A DNA stretch of 64,000 bases from Paenibacillus sinopodophylli. GTDB taxonomy: Bacteria; Bacillota; Bacilli; Paenibacillales; Paenibacillaceae. The notes below the pieces were generated by a model. That model was not told the origin of the DNA and searched no databases. It was given only the letters and a program-made list of their open reading frames with translations. Below, in pieces: positions 18,561 to 28,316 of this stretch (position 1 is its first letter; the number at the start of each line of letters is the position of its first letter). The translations under genes and the position numbers were made by a program. The stretch is taken from assembly GCF_005930355.1 (NCBI RefSeq), contig NZ_VDBO01000001.1, positions 1,213,339-1,277,338 of the forward strand, written 5' to 3'.

Positions 18561-19722
18561 GACGCTTCACCACCTTCGGCAATCTAACAACTGCAACGAT
18601 TAATAAGCCCAGTGCAATCAACGAAAGAACACCAATACCCTGCCATACTTCCGTTTGTGAGCTCCCGTTCATAATAGCCCGTAGCGTAGAGCTCGCCCAA
18701 TGGTTAATCGTCAGCTTATTGGCTCCGCCTACCATATTTTCGATGCCAGTAACCATGCCGCCGCTTAGAAATGTCATACTTAACACAATAATGGAGAACA
18801 TCGTTTGAGTTGATTTTTTGTTGTGGACGAAAGATGCGACTGTAATGGCAAGACCAACTCCGGCTGCTGTCGCGAGTAAACAAATGAGCGCAATCGCGCC
18901 GTAATGGCCTCCCCAATTCACGTCATACACATAGGTCGTGAACAAGATGACGACAATCGCTTGCAGTGCAGCAAGCATGCAGGCACCAAACACAATGCCG
19001 AATACAATGATTCGAAAAGAAGAAGGGATCGCATATAAGCGATGGAGCGTACCGCTTTCCCGCTGATTAATTAATGAAATCACTGCCGTCATTCCTCCAT
19101 ACAGCAGAAACATAATCAAATACGTGGCCGAATAATACTGAATCGCCGTGGTCTCGCCGAAAATTCGACTGTTTCCCATGCCTAGATTATGAACCGCTAT
19201 CGCCGCTTCATTCGATGCGCTCGTCCCCGCCTGCCCGAATGCCTCAGCTGCCTGCTCCGCTCCCATTAAACGTATAGCTGCAAGCTGCAAATTAACGCTC
19301 GACATATAGCGATTGACTGCTGCTTCCGCTGCTATGTTCTTTTCTGCGTAACGGCCTTCGAAAGTCAGCCACTCTGCCGCATTTCCTGACCTTACCTTCT
19401 CCGAAAATGCAGAAGGAATACTAACGCCATAATCGGCTAATCCCTCTCGCACCCAATCCTGCACGTCGTTTGCCGATTTTGCTTGCAATACCTCAATATA
19501 AAGTCCAAGATCTGCTTCTTGCCAGAATGTATCGATACTTGCTTTCATGTCCCCTTGATCTGCATTAAATACAACAACCTTAGCCTGCTTAATCTCCGTG
19601 TCGAATGCACTGCCAAGCAGTAGAATCAATAGAAGAGGCATCCCAATTAGAATTGCGAGCACTGATCGCATCCGGCTGATCTTAACAAGCTCATAATAAG
19701 CGGTTGTCCACCAAACTCTCAT
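18553..19722 (-). CDS. ABC-2 type transporter permease
   Basis: A 389-residue paralogue of the following permease with the same architecture: N-terminal segment LAILIGMPLLLILLLGSAF, external domain, and C-terminal membrane domain with NQRESGTLHRLYAIPSS and SMTFLSGGMVTGIENM. It starts 12 bases after the ATPase stop. The substrate is not evident; such exporters commonly handle antibiotics, peptides or lipids. Confidence 0.87.
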   Translation of the reverse strand: MRVWWTTAYYELVKISRMRSVLAILIGMPLLLILLLGSAFDTEIKQAKVVVFNADQGDMKASIDTFWQEADLGLYIEVLQAKSANDVQDWVREGLADYGVSIPSAFSEKVRSGNAAEWLTFEGRYAEKNIAAEAAVNRYMSSVNLQLAAIRLMGAEQAAEAFGQAGTSASNEAAIAVHNLGMGNSRIFGETTAIQYYSATYLIMFLLYGGMTAVISLINQRESGTLHRLYAIPSSFRIIVFGIVFGACMLAALQAIVVILFTTYVYDVNWGGHYGAIALICLLATAAGVGLAITVASFVHNKKSTQTMFSIIVLSMTFLSGGMVTGIENMVGGANKLTINHWASSTLRAIMNGSSQTEVWQGIGVLSLIALGLLIVAVVRLPKVVKRHA

Positions 19723-19734
19723 CGCATAATCCTC

Positions 19735-20679
19735 CTATTCGTCTCGCAAAGTGCGACCGGTCATTTGTAAAAAGAGCGATTCCAAATTCGGCTCTACCCT
19801 TGTCAATTTCCGAAGATGAATACCATGCTTCTGGATAATAAACAGCAAATCCTGCAGTATAGAAGACGATTCTTTCACCGCAACCTCAAGCGTTAACCCC
19901 TGGTCTCGTTCTTCCAGGTGCTTCACGCCAGGATGCTCCGATATTTCCTTATAAGACGCTTCCGACCTGCGGTCAATCTCAAAGATTAGCTTCTCGCCTT
20001 GACCAGCCTGACGCTTTAACTCATCCTTCGTACCGCATGCGATCAGCTTCCCTTGGTCAAGTATACCGATTCTAGTACAAATGGCCTCGACTTCCTCCAT
20101 ATAGTGGCTAGTATAGATGACTGTAGACCCCAGCTTGTTTAGCGTACGTATGGATTCCAAAATGTGATTTCTGGATTGCGGATCGATGCCAACAGTTGGC
20201 TCATCCATTATGATCAGCTTCGGCCGATGCATAATCGCACATGCAATATTAAGCCTGCGCTTCATCCCTCCCGAGAATGTTGATGGCTTTTCCTTCGCCT
20301 TCTCAAGCAAGCCAACGAATTGCAAGGCCTCATCTACCCGATCCCGAAGCAGCGCCCCTCGAAGCCCATACAGCTTCCCGAAAAACGTCACATTCTCACG
20401 AGCGGTCAAGGATTCGTAAATGGCTAGCTCCTGTGGCACGAGCCCAATACGCCTCTTCACCTCAAGCGGCTGCTTCTGAATGGAGAATCCGTCCACTAGA
20501 ATGTCTCCGCTGCTAAGCGAAAGCAGCCCTGAGAGCATTTGGATGCTCGTGCTCTTGCCCGCACCATTTGGTCCAAGCAAGCCAAAAATTTCACCTTCCC
20601 CTATCGTGAATTGAAGATGGTTTACCGTTATGACCATATCGTATTTTTTTACAACATCGCGAAATATGACTAGACTCAT
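19735..20679 (-). CDS. ABC transporter ATP-binding protein
   Basis: A 314-residue ATPase. Visible are Walker A GPNGAGKS, Q-loop LVPQELAIYE, signature FSGGMKRRLN, Walker B LIIMDEPTVGID and the H-loop TSHYMEE, followed by a C-terminal domain of about 90 residues typical of drug exporters (DrrA/CcmA-like). First gene of the three-gene export operon. It is divergent from the sensor kinase/response regulator pair, which may control it as in other Bacillota antibiotic-detoxification modules. Confidence 0.92.
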   Translation of the reverse strand: MSLVIFRDVVKKYDMVITVNHLQFTIGEGEIFGLLGPNGAGKSTSIQMLSGLLSLSSGDILVDGFSIQKQPLEVKRRIGLVPQELAIYESLTARENVTFFGKLYGLRGALLRDRVDEALQFVGLLEKAKEKPSTFSGGMKRRLNIACAIMHRPKLIIMDEPTVGIDPQSRNHILESIRTLNKLGSTVIYTSHYMEEVEAICTRIGILDQGKLIACGTKDELKRQAGQGEKLIFEIDRRSEASYKEISEHPGVKHLEERDQGLTLEVAVKESSSILQDLLFIIQKHGIHLRKLTRVEPNLESLFLQMTGRTLRDE

Positions 20680-20899
20680 CGTTCTTCAACCTCCTGTTTA
20701 TCTCTTGTGTGACTATTGTATCTCGTTCGGCGACGGGAAACAGGTTGATAAAGTCATAAGATGAAGGTGACAAAAGTCATCTATTTGCAAACCTCCATTC
20801 ATAAGCATGAAGGTTATATGAAAAGAATACCGTTCGCTCGTTCGATACGATACGATTATGCTATAATGAAGCAAATTCAGCAGCAGGAGCCCTTTTGAT

Positions 20900-22030
20900 A
20901 TGAATAAACTGCTAAACCGGATTCGAACATTGTTGGTCGCGATCCCTGCCATTGTGAGCATCACAGCTGTTGAACCACGCGATTATGCCGTATATACAAC
21001 CAGCGTATTGCTTGCATTGCTGCTCATTCGATTCGTCTCGGCGCGTCCGAAATACCGCCAGTTATTACTGCTAGCCGAATTCGTCTATTTCGCTTGGGTG
21101 GCTCATAACTATGGCGGCGTACTCTTTCTAACGCTATTCTCCACACTTATCGCCACTTATCGCAGCAAGCCCGAGTTGACGCATAGCATCGCATTATCGA
21201 TAGCAGGCTTGTTTGCTCTACTCACGGCTCTTCAAGGCAGTCCGCTGCCATTGCTGCTCTCAGCAGTACTGCTATGGTTGACGATAGCTGCTATTCTCAA
21301 TGCATCGAATGAATCAGAGGTTAAGCATCATCAAATCGAGGATTTGTATGAAGCTTTAACGGCGAGCCATGCTGAGCTTGAAGCCGCGCGACGCCGGATG
21401 CAGCAGTATGCGCTGCAGGTCGAGCAGCAAGCTCAGATTGAAGAGCGAAACCGTATCGCCAAGGACATTCACGATGACCTTGGTCATCGGCTGATCCGTG
21501 TCAAGATGATGTCGGAAGCAGCACTGCACCTGTTTGACAGCGACGCAGACAGAGCCCGCTCCACGCTTAAGCAAATACGCGATCAACTGCAGGACAGCAT
21601 GGAGCTCATGCGCCGCACAGTACGTAGAATCGGATCAGATCAGGAAAAGGATATACGACGCTATGCACTCGATCGGCTCGTGCAAGAATCGGCAGCCGCT
21701 TTAGGCATATCCGTAACCTTTCGTATAACCGGGCATGCGCGTCCGATTTATCCAAGCTTAGAGCTCATTCTTTTCAAAAATGCACAAGAAGCTATTACGA
21801 ATGCAGTACGGCATGGCAATGCCACGTCCGTTACAATCGAGCTTGTGTTTGGCGCGGAGCATGTAGCGCTCACGATTGCTAACAACGGAATTATTCCAGA
21901 TGAGCCGATTGCGGATGGGCTTGGCATGAAAGGCATGAAAGAACGAATGGCTTTGATCGGGGGCAGTATGGCTTGGGAGAGAGAGGGTGGCTTCGCGATT
22001 ACGACGACACTTCCTCTTCTTGGCAGCTAG
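20900..22030 (+). CDS. Sensor histidine kinase (NarL/LiaS type, HisKA_3)
   Basis: A 376-residue membrane kinase. About five hydrophobic segments occupy residues 1-135 without a large external domain, followed by a coiled coil (QIEDLYEALTASHAELEA). The dimerisation/phosphoacceptor block is RIAKDIHDDLGHRL with His191. The ATPase domain shows the N box NAQEAITNAVRHGNA and GLGMKGMKERM. A TATAAT lies about 30 bases upstream, and AGGAG precedes the ATG. The partner regulator follows by 34 bases. The export operon transcribed away from it is a likely target. Confidence 0.92.
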   Translation: MNKLLNRIRTLLVAIPAIVSITAVEPRDYAVYTTSVLLALLLIRFVSARPKYRQLLLLAEFVYFAWVAHNYGGVLFLTLFSTLIATYRSKPELTHSIALSIAGLFALLTALQGSPLPLLLSAVLLWLTIAAILNASNESEVKHHQIEDLYEALTASHAELEAARRRMQQYALQVEQQAQIEERNRIAKDIHDDLGHRLIRVKMMSEAALHLFDSDADRARSTLKQIRDQLQDSMELMRRTVRRIGSDQEKDIRRYALDRLVQESAAALGISVTFRITGHARPIYPSLELILFKNAQEAITNAVRHGNATSVTIELVFGAEHVALTIANNGIIPDEPIADGLGMKGMKERMALIGGSMAWEREGGFAITTTLPLLGS

Positions 22031-22064
22031 CGAAATCGATTAATGTTAGAAATGGAGTTGGACC

Positions 22065-22706
22065 ATGATTCAGGTACTAGTAGTAGATGATGATCCTTTT
22101 ATTCGTGAGAGCATGAAGGTCATATTGGACCTCGACAATGGTCTGCAAGTTGCAGGTGTGTGCGCGAATGGGCTGGAAGCTGCCGAATTTGTTCGCCAGC
22201 AGGCAGTCGATGTCGTTCTGATGGACATACGAATGCCAGTCTGCGACGGTGTAGAGGGAACGAAGCTGCTGCGATCGTTAGATCCCGCTCCAGCCGTACT
22301 TATTCTGACCACCTTTGACGATGATGAATATATTGCGCAGGCGATTCGGAACGGAGCGAATGGCTATCTGCTCAAAAACGTCCCGCCAAGCCGTATCATC
22401 AGCGGCATCAAAACGGTTCACGAGGGCTCTTTCCTCATCCATCCGGATATTGCCCGCAAGCTGGCAGGCATGCTGGAGACGCCGCGTGCGGATAGCGACA
22501 AAGCAGTAAGTATGATCGGCTTGACGCCAGCAGAGGAACAGATCGTCCGTCTCATTGCAGATGGTCAATCAAACAAAGAAATTGCGGCTTCAGTCTATTT
22601 GAGCGAAGGAACCGTCAAAAATTATATTACCGAAATATTAACGAAGCTTGAGCTTCGCGATCGAACACAAATCGCTATTTTTTATTTGAAATTATTACAT
22701 CGATAA
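22065..22706 (+). CDS. Response regulator, NarL/LuxR family
   Basis: A 213-residue two-domain regulator. The receiver has acidic pocket VVDDD, phosphoacceptor Asp54 in VLMDIRMPVCDG, conserved Thr in LILTTFDDD and Lys in GYLLKNVPP. The C-terminal LuxR HTH is LTPAEEQIVRLIADGQSNKE followed by SEGTVKNYITEILTKL. It pairs with the upstream kinase. GGAG precedes the start. Confidence 0.93.
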   Translation: MIQVLVVDDDPFIRESMKVILDLDNGLQVAGVCANGLEAAEFVRQQAVDVVLMDIRMPVCDGVEGTKLLRSLDPAPAVLILTTFDDDEYIAQAIRNGANGYLLKNVPPSRIISGIKTVHEGSFLIHPDIARKLAGMLETPRADSDKAVSMIGLTPAEEQIVRLIADGQSNKEIAASVYLSEGTVKNYITEILTKLELRDRTQIAIFYLKLLHR

Positions 22707-22781
22707 CTTAGGCTTTCGCAGCTAAAGCTTGCAGCAATGAAAACCTGAGTCAATAATGGTTTATTGAAGGAGATTATTACG

Positions 22782-23429
22782 ATGACTACGCAGACTTCAT
22801 CTTCAAAGCTTTCTGGTTTTACCCAAGCCGACTTCGACGTATTCAACCTAGAAGGGCTTGCGGAACGAATGAACGCGATTCAATGTCAGATTCAACCGAA
22901 ATTCCATGCAATCGGCGGACAGCTAGCTGTAGATGCTGCCGTTCACGCCGGCAATGAAATGTATTTGCATGTGGCTAGGCATGCACGCCGCAAAGTGAAT
23001 CCGCCTAAAGACACTTGGCTTGCGATATGCAGCAATAAGCGCGGATATAAGGCGCATCCTCATTTCCAGCTCGGCTTGTTTGACGATCATTTATTCCTGT
23101 GGCTGGCGCTAATCTATGAAGTTCCGAATAAAGCCAATATCGCAACAGCATTCTTGAATCAAATCGACGATGTCATCGCACATGTGCCTAATGATTACGT
23201 TCTCTCACTTGATCACATGAAAAAAGAATCAACCGCAGTGTCCGACATGTCGAAGCAGGACTGGCAGAATGCGCTTATACGGTTCCGCGATGTACAGAAA
23301 GCGGAGCTGCTAATCGGACGGCATCTCCAAGCTGGCGACCCCCTCCTGCGTGATGGCGATGCGCTGCTTGCTCTTGCATCGACGACGTATGAGACGCTGA
23401 TGCCGCTTTATCGTATGGCAAATCTGTAG
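22782..23429 (+). CDS. YktB-like protein (DUF1054/UPF0637)
   Basis: About 215 residues, matching the UPF0637 family of Bacillota: start SGFTQADFDVFNLEGLAERM, the block HVARHARRKVNPPKDTW and HFQLGLFDDHLFLWLA. It is soluble and its function is unknown. Start at the ATG at 22782, preceded by GAAGGAGATTATTACG. It stands alone, with a strong terminator downstream. Confidence 0.87.
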   Translation: MTTQTSSSKLSGFTQADFDVFNLEGLAERMNAIQCQIQPKFHAIGGQLAVDAAVHAGNEMYLHVARHARRKVNPPKDTWLAICSNKRGYKAHPHFQLGLFDDHLFLWLALIYEVPNKANIATAFLNQIDDVIAHVPNDYVLSLDHMKKESTAVSDMSKQDWQNALIRFRDVQKAELLIGRHLQAGDPLLRDGDALLALASTTYETLMPLYRMANL

Positions 23430-23477
23430 ACGATTCTCTTTTTTAAGAAAAATAGCAATAGGATTACTATGAAGCAG

Positions 23478-23518
23478 AAAAACGGCTGAGCAGGTATAAT
23501 TCCTGCCCAGCCGTTTTT
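23478..23518. terminator. Bidirectional terminator after the YktB-like gene
   Basis: Stem AAAAACGGCTG-GCAGG with its complement CCTGC-AGCCGTTTTT and a 7-nt loop. It lies between convergent genes. Confidence 0.88.
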
Positions 23519-23566
23519 GTCTCTTATGAAGCGCGCCGCCAGCCGCCCGCGCTCCCTCTTTTTTTA

Positions 23567-26500
23567 TTAAACATGCTGCGGTGCAGCGGCTTCCACATGT
23601 GAAGCTGCTAGCTGAGCGTGCCGCTGCTTCCGTGAAGTGCGGAAGAATAACAGTTCATACACGCATGGGACAATGATCAATGTCAGAAGCGTAGCTGCGA
23701 TAAGCCCGCCAATAACGACAATCGCTAAGCTTTGGGATACGATACTTCCAGATTCGTGGGAGCCGAATACGAGCGGCAGCATAGCCGAAACGGTTGCTAC
23801 AGCTGTCATCACGATTGGACGCATCCGTGTCGTAGCTGCTTCAATCAATGACTCGCGAATCGACATGGTCTCTTCATTCTGCTTCACACGGTCAATGAGT
23901 ACGATGGCATTCGTAACGACGATTCCAATAAGCATCAGTGCCCCGAACATCGCTGTGAAATCTGGTGTAACCCCCGATATAAGCAGGCCGGTAACAGCAC
24001 CGATAGCAGCTAGCGGCAAGGAAATCATAATCGCCAGCGGTGCGCGAAGCGTCTTGAACGTCAATACCATAATCAGATAAACCAGCCCTATGGAAATGAG
24101 AGCAGTTAATCCCAAATCCGCGAAATCACTTGCTTGCTCTGCGGATGCGCCGCCAACTGCGAGCGTAACGCCATCCGGCAGTTTAAGCGCTGAGGATGCC
24201 TTATTAATCTCTGTGCCCACAATAGACAACTCTTTCGGCTCTGCGCTTGCTGTTATGCGAATATACGTTTTTCCATCCTTATGGTAGAACAATGCAGGCT
24301 CCTCGGTGCGAACTAGCTCCGCTACCTCTGAGATAGGAACTGAACCTTTTTCTGTCATAATGGTCAGCTTCTCCAACTCTGCCTTGGAAGCCGGATTGAA
24401 AACGGGCTGCAGCAGAACCTGAGTATCGCTTGACTCCACATCTATCGTACCGATCGGCAGCGGATTTAACATGCTTTGGAGCTGCATCGCAACCTCTTCA
24501 CCCTTAGCCAAAGCAGGATCAACATGGAAAGAATACACTGACTTCTTCTCCTCTTGATTGCTCTCGACCTTAATCACACCGTCAATCGGTTTAATCGTTG
24601 CGATCAACTGATCCGCCGTTTCGGTGAGCGCTTCTATATTGTCGCCAATGACGTCAATATAGATTTGTGAGGAGCTGCTGCCCATAATTAGATCGGAGGC
24701 GTCAGCTGTCAGCGTCGCGTCCTTGTATTTGTCTTTCTGAGCCTTTACTTTCTCAATAAACACTTCAGCATCGACACCTTCACTCAGGTCAATCATATAA
24801 GTGATAAGCGTTGGAGAGGTTACGGAGCCGAACTGTGCAGCGTCCGCACTATTGCCGAGCATCATCATAACCCATTCGATATCTTTATCTGATGTTAGGA
24901 ATGATTCGAACTTCTTTCCTTCTTCAAGCACGTAATCTGCTGGCGCTTCGCTCGGATATTGCAGCGTGACATTAATGTTCTGTGCACTGGAGGAATCAAG
25001 TGCTCCCTTAGGCATAAATACATAGGCACTGATCGAGCCAGCGAACAATATAACAGCAGCAAGGAGCGGCACGTATTTATGTGCGAGATTCCATCTAATA
25101 AAAGCAGCAAATTTGGGCGAGCCCGTATGCTCCTTCTCTTTGGTGCCGCGCAGCAAGACCGCGCTTAGCAGTGGTACAACCGTCAAAGCAACAAGCAAGG
25201 ATGCAAGCAGGGAATAGGCGACTGTAAGCGCGAACGGCAGCAGGAATGCCTGCAGAGAGCCGCGCAGCAAGCCCATAGGTAAAAACACAGCTACCGTTAC
25301 GAGCGTCGAGGAAGTAATCGCGGAGGAAACCTCCTTCGTAGCATCCGTAATCAGCTTCACGGAGAACGATTCCTTCTGAAGCCTTCTATAGATGTTCTCA
25401 ATGACGACGATGCTGTCATCCACTAGACGGCCTACGGCTACCGCAACCCCACCGAGCGTGATAATGTTAAGGGAAACACCAGACAACTGCAGCAAATATA
25501 AAGTAATGCCTAGAGACAACGGTATCGATACAATCGTTACGATTGTCGCTCTGAAATTACGCATGAACAGCAAGATGACGATTGTTGCGAATAGCGCACC
25601 AAGCAGCACTTCCTGCATCATACTGTTAACTGAGGAAACCACTGATTCCGATGTACTTAGAATAATCGAAATAGCAATACCTTTCACTTCTGTATTCAAG
25701 CGTTCCACAGTTTTCTCGATCCCATTGCCTACCGTAACGGCATTCGCATCCGCAGATTTCGAAATGGTGAACATTATAGCATCCTTACCATTCATTCTTC
25801 CGATGCTCTCTTGATCCTTAGAGAGCTCCACGGCCGCGACATCCGACAGTACAACGCCTGCTGCAACCGGCAGCTTACGCAGTGTTTCTAGGCCAGTCAC
25901 CTGATCCCATACGTTCAAATTTCCTGCGGCACCATCAATGGTCCTCTCCCCGATAGATACAGAATCTCCCCTGCCTTGCAGCAAGCCCGTGAGCGCTTGT
26001 ACAGGGATTCCCGCTTCCGCTAACTTATCCGTATCTGGGATGATATGAACCGCCGGGGTCGATTTTCCGCTAATACTGATTTGACCAGCACCTTCGGATT
26101 TCTGAAGCTCTGTTGTCACTAGCTTCAACTTCGTTTCCTTCTCTTGCTCGCTCATTCCATCCTCGAATGTGAGCGTAACCCATGAGATTGGAATCATTGA
26201 CGTATTAAACTGAACAACAAACGGCTTCATTACATTCGCAGGCAGTGGAACTTGAGCGACGATCCGCTCGATTTCTGCCTTCGCGTCTTTCATATTGGTT
26301 TTGGAATCAAAATTCAAATTAATTTGTGCATATCCGTCGCCTGAAGTCGAGAGCATATCCGTTTTCCCCTTGACGAATGTAACAGCCTCTTCTAGCGGAT
26401 TAGTCACTTTTTGCTCCATCGACTTTGCATCGTTGCCAGGCCCAATAGCTGTGATCATAACCTGAGGGTTATCAGCCGCAGGCAGGAATTCCATCGGCAG

Positions 26501-26596
26501 CCTCAGATAGCTGATTACCCCCATCGCTAATGCCATAATGACGATCAGGATGATGGCCGCCTTGTTCCGGAATGACCATTCTGTCAATTTACTCAT
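23567..26596 (-). CDS. RND-family efflux permease (SwrC/AcrB type)
   Basis: A 1009-residue inner-membrane transporter with twelve membrane segments and two large external loops (about residues 30-330 and 530-815). The proton-relay block GRLVDDSIVVIENIYRR in the fourth segment carries the paired Asp. N-terminal FRNKAAIILIVIMALAMG and PMEFLPAADNPQ match Gram-positive SwrC-like proteins, which export surfactin or hydrophobic drugs. No adaptor (HlyD-like) or outer-membrane partner gene is nearby, as usual in Gram-positives. AAAAGGAG precedes the ATG. Confidence 0.92.
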   Translation of the reverse strand: MSKLTEWSFRNKAAIILIVIMALAMGVISYLRLPMEFLPAADNPQVMITAIGPGNDAKSMEQKVTNPLEEAVTFVKGKTDMLSTSGDGYAQINLNFDSKTNMKDAKAEIERIVAQVPLPANVMKPFVVQFNTSMIPISWVTLTFEDGMSEQEKETKLKLVTTELQKSEGAGQISISGKSTPAVHIIPDTDKLAEAGIPVQALTGLLQGRGDSVSIGERTIDGAAGNLNVWDQVTGLETLRKLPVAAGVVLSDVAAVELSKDQESIGRMNGKDAIMFTISKSADANAVTVGNGIEKTVERLNTEVKGIAISIILSTSESVVSSVNSMMQEVLLGALFATIVILLFMRNFRATIVTIVSIPLSLGITLYLLQLSGVSLNIITLGGVAVAVGRLVDDSIVVIENIYRRLQKESFSVKLITDATKEVSSAITSSTLVTVAVFLPMGLLRGSLQAFLLPFALTVAYSLLASLLVALTVVPLLSAVLLRGTKEKEHTGSPKFAAFIRWNLAHKYVPLLAAVILFAGSISAYVFMPKGALDSSSAQNINVTLQYPSEAPADYVLEEGKKFESFLTSDKDIEWVMMMLGNSADAAQFGSVTSPTLITYMIDLSEGVDAEVFIEKVKAQKDKYKDATLTADASDLIMGSSSSQIYIDVIGDNIEALTETADQLIATIKPIDGVIKVESNQEEKKSVYSFHVDPALAKGEEVAMQLQSMLNPLPIGTIDVESSDTQVLLQPVFNPASKAELEKLTIMTEKGSVPISEVAELVRTEEPALFYHKDGKTYIRITASAEPKELSIVGTEINKASSALKLPDGVTLAVGGASAEQASDFADLGLTALISIGLVYLIMVLTFKTLRAPLAIMISLPLAAIGAVTGLLISGVTPDFTAMFGALMLIGIVVTNAIVLIDRVKQNEETMSIRESLIEAATTRMRPIVMTAVATVSAMLPLVFGSHESGSIVSQSLAIVVIGGLIAATLLTLIIVPCVYELLFFRTSRKQRHAQLAASHVEAAAPQHV

Positions 26597-26802
26597 TTGT
26601 TTCCGACTCCTTTTCCCTTTACGGTTATCTATTTGTTTTGTCTTCTCTAATCATAATGGGAAGAAAAGGGAAGCAAAAACGGCCAGAGAAGGGCATTCGC
26701 TCTCGACCAGAGACGGATATCTTCTACGTCTGTAGACGGGGAATCTTGTTTGCTCAGCATTATAGGTGAACTTTACGAAATACAGAGCAGTTACACAAGC
26801 AA

Positions 26803-26895
26803 AAACGGCTGCGGCGTCCTTTAGACGCTGAAGGAGCTTTGACGGTGAAATATAAACCCGTTATAAGCTTACAAACTTATACATTCTTATATTTT
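26803..26895 (+). repeat. Dispersed intergenic repeat, copy B
   Basis: About 93 bp from AAACGGCTGCGGCGTCC to TTATACATTCTTATAT, homologous to copy A in the proS leader and in the same plus orientation. It fills much of the 360-bp gap between the RND and MFS genes. The rest of the gap (26597-26802) shows no supportable gene. Confidence 0.75.
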
Positions 26896-26896
26896 G

Positions 26897-26937
26897 AAAA
26901 AAAGCCGATTATCCACTATAAGCGGACAATCGGCTTT
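26897..26937. terminator. Terminator downstream of the MFS gene
   Basis: Arms AAAGCCGATT and AATCGGCTTT with a loop of about 17 nt, partly paired further in. It lies just after the stop of the minus-strand transporter gene and directly abuts repeat copy B. Confidence 0.75.
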
Positions 26938-26958
26938 AGCCATTTGATATTGGGATGC

Positions 26959-28140
26959 CTAAGCTTCTGTATGTGCCAAGCTGGACTTGTCCAATTGGCG
27001 AAAGCGAAGCAGGAGTACAAGTGCAGCGAGACAAAGTATTCCGCCCAGCAGGTATGGCAGGCCCATTTCAATCGTGAAAAAGAAGGAGCCTAGCAGAGGA
27101 CCCGCGATACGGCCTAAGCTGTCCATCGACGAGCTTAGCCCTGATGCAACGCCCTGCCCTACTGTAGTCTTTTGTGTAATAAGCGATGTTACGCAAGGTC
27201 TGATCAAGGAGTTTCCAATACCGAACACCGCCAAGGACAGCGTAGCCCACCATAGCGAATGGGCACCAAGAAGGAGGAAGAAACCAATTGCCGATATGAC
27301 AAGTCCGATCGCAATGTATTTCGGTTCCTCGCCTTTCTTAATCCGGCGTCGAACGATCCCTCCTTGCACGAGCGCGCCAACAAACCCGCATACAAAAAAT
27401 AATATGCCAACCTGCAGCGGCGTTACATCAAAGCGCCTCATTCCGAAAAACTGCAGCGTAGCTTCCATACCAGCCAGCGTGAAGGTCACGAAAAACGCCA
27501 ATATGTACAAATACTTGAGCGGGCCGGTAAAGGCTGCCCATCTTGAAACCTTTTTCTGTGCACCTGTACGCCGCTCTTCTGGAGCTAGTGACTCCTTGAG
27601 CTTCCATACAGCAAGTACAAAGGTGATCAACGCAAGCACGGATGCCGTATAAAATGGGGTTTCAAGTGAGAACACGCTCAGCAACCCGCCTACACCAGGC
27701 CCGATCGTGAAGCCAAGCCCGATCGATATACCAACAAGCGCCATGCCCTTCGTTCTCTCCTCAGGCGGTGTAATGTCGGCTACGTATGCTACAATAACGG
27801 ATGCCACTGCACCGGAGAATAAGCCGCCTAGCACTCGTGATAAATACATGAGCGTCAAGTCTTCTGACGACAAGCCAAACAACAGAAAGCTTGCCGCGAA
27901 GCCCAATACGCCGATCAGAATAATAGGTCTTCTTCCGATACGATCCGATAATCCGCCCCAGAATGGAGACAGTAAAAAAGAAACGGCTGAATAAATAGCC
28001 AGCATTCGACCTGTGTGCAGCTCCGCTTTGCTTGGATCTGCGGCTTGAATAATTTCTGGCATTACCGGGATGATAATCCCAAAACCTATAAATGTCGTCA
28101 TTAATATGGCCATTACGATAAGCATTCGTTTATCTTTCAT
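26959..28140 (-). CDS. MFS multidrug-type efflux transporter
   Basis: About 393 residues with twelve predicted membrane segments, DHA1 drug-antiporter group. Visible are the motif A-like loop GGLSDRIGRRPIILIG between segments 2 and 3, motif C-like GPGVGGLL in segment 5 and a second-half repeat GIVRRRIKKG. The start MKDKRM at 28140 has GGAGGTG upstream; in-frame codons further out have no site. The substrate cannot be inferred. Confidence 0.9.
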   Translation of the reverse strand: MKDKRMLIVMAILMTTFIGFGIIIPVMPEIIQAADPSKAELHTGRMLAIYSAVSFLLSPFWGGLSDRIGRRPIILIGVLGFAASFLLFGLSSEDLTLMYLSRVLGGLFSGAVASVIVAYVADITPPEERTKGMALVGISIGLGFTIGPGVGGLLSVFSLETPFYTASVLALITFVLAVWKLKESLAPEERRTGAQKKVSRWAAFTGPLKYLYILAFFVTFTLAGMEATLQFFGMRRFDVTPLQVGILFFVCGFVGALVQGGIVRRRIKKGEEPKYIAIGLVISAIGFFLLLGAHSLWWATLSLAVFGIGNSLIRPCVTSLITQKTTVGQGVASGLSSSMDSLGRIAGPLLGSFFFTIEMGLPYLLGGILCLAALVLLLRFRQLDKSSLAHTEA

Positions 28141-28245
28141 CCTGCAACACCTCCACCAACCTATGTTACCATATCCATTTATCAACGATGTATGAACAAT
28201 TGAAGAACAAATCAGCATGTCATACGCCTTTTACAAAATTGAAGC

Positions 28246-28273
28246 TTGCATTCCCCCCTGTATTTGCTATACT
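28246..28273 (+). promoter_or_regulatory. Probable promoter of the decarboxylase gene
   Basis: -35 TTGCAT (28246-28251), 16-bp spacer, -10 TATACT (28268-28273), about 45 bases upstream of the start codon. Confidence 0.6.
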
Positions 28274-28316
28274 CAACTTTGTTTGTAAACTCTAATGAAA
28301 GGCAGGGATGAGAGCG

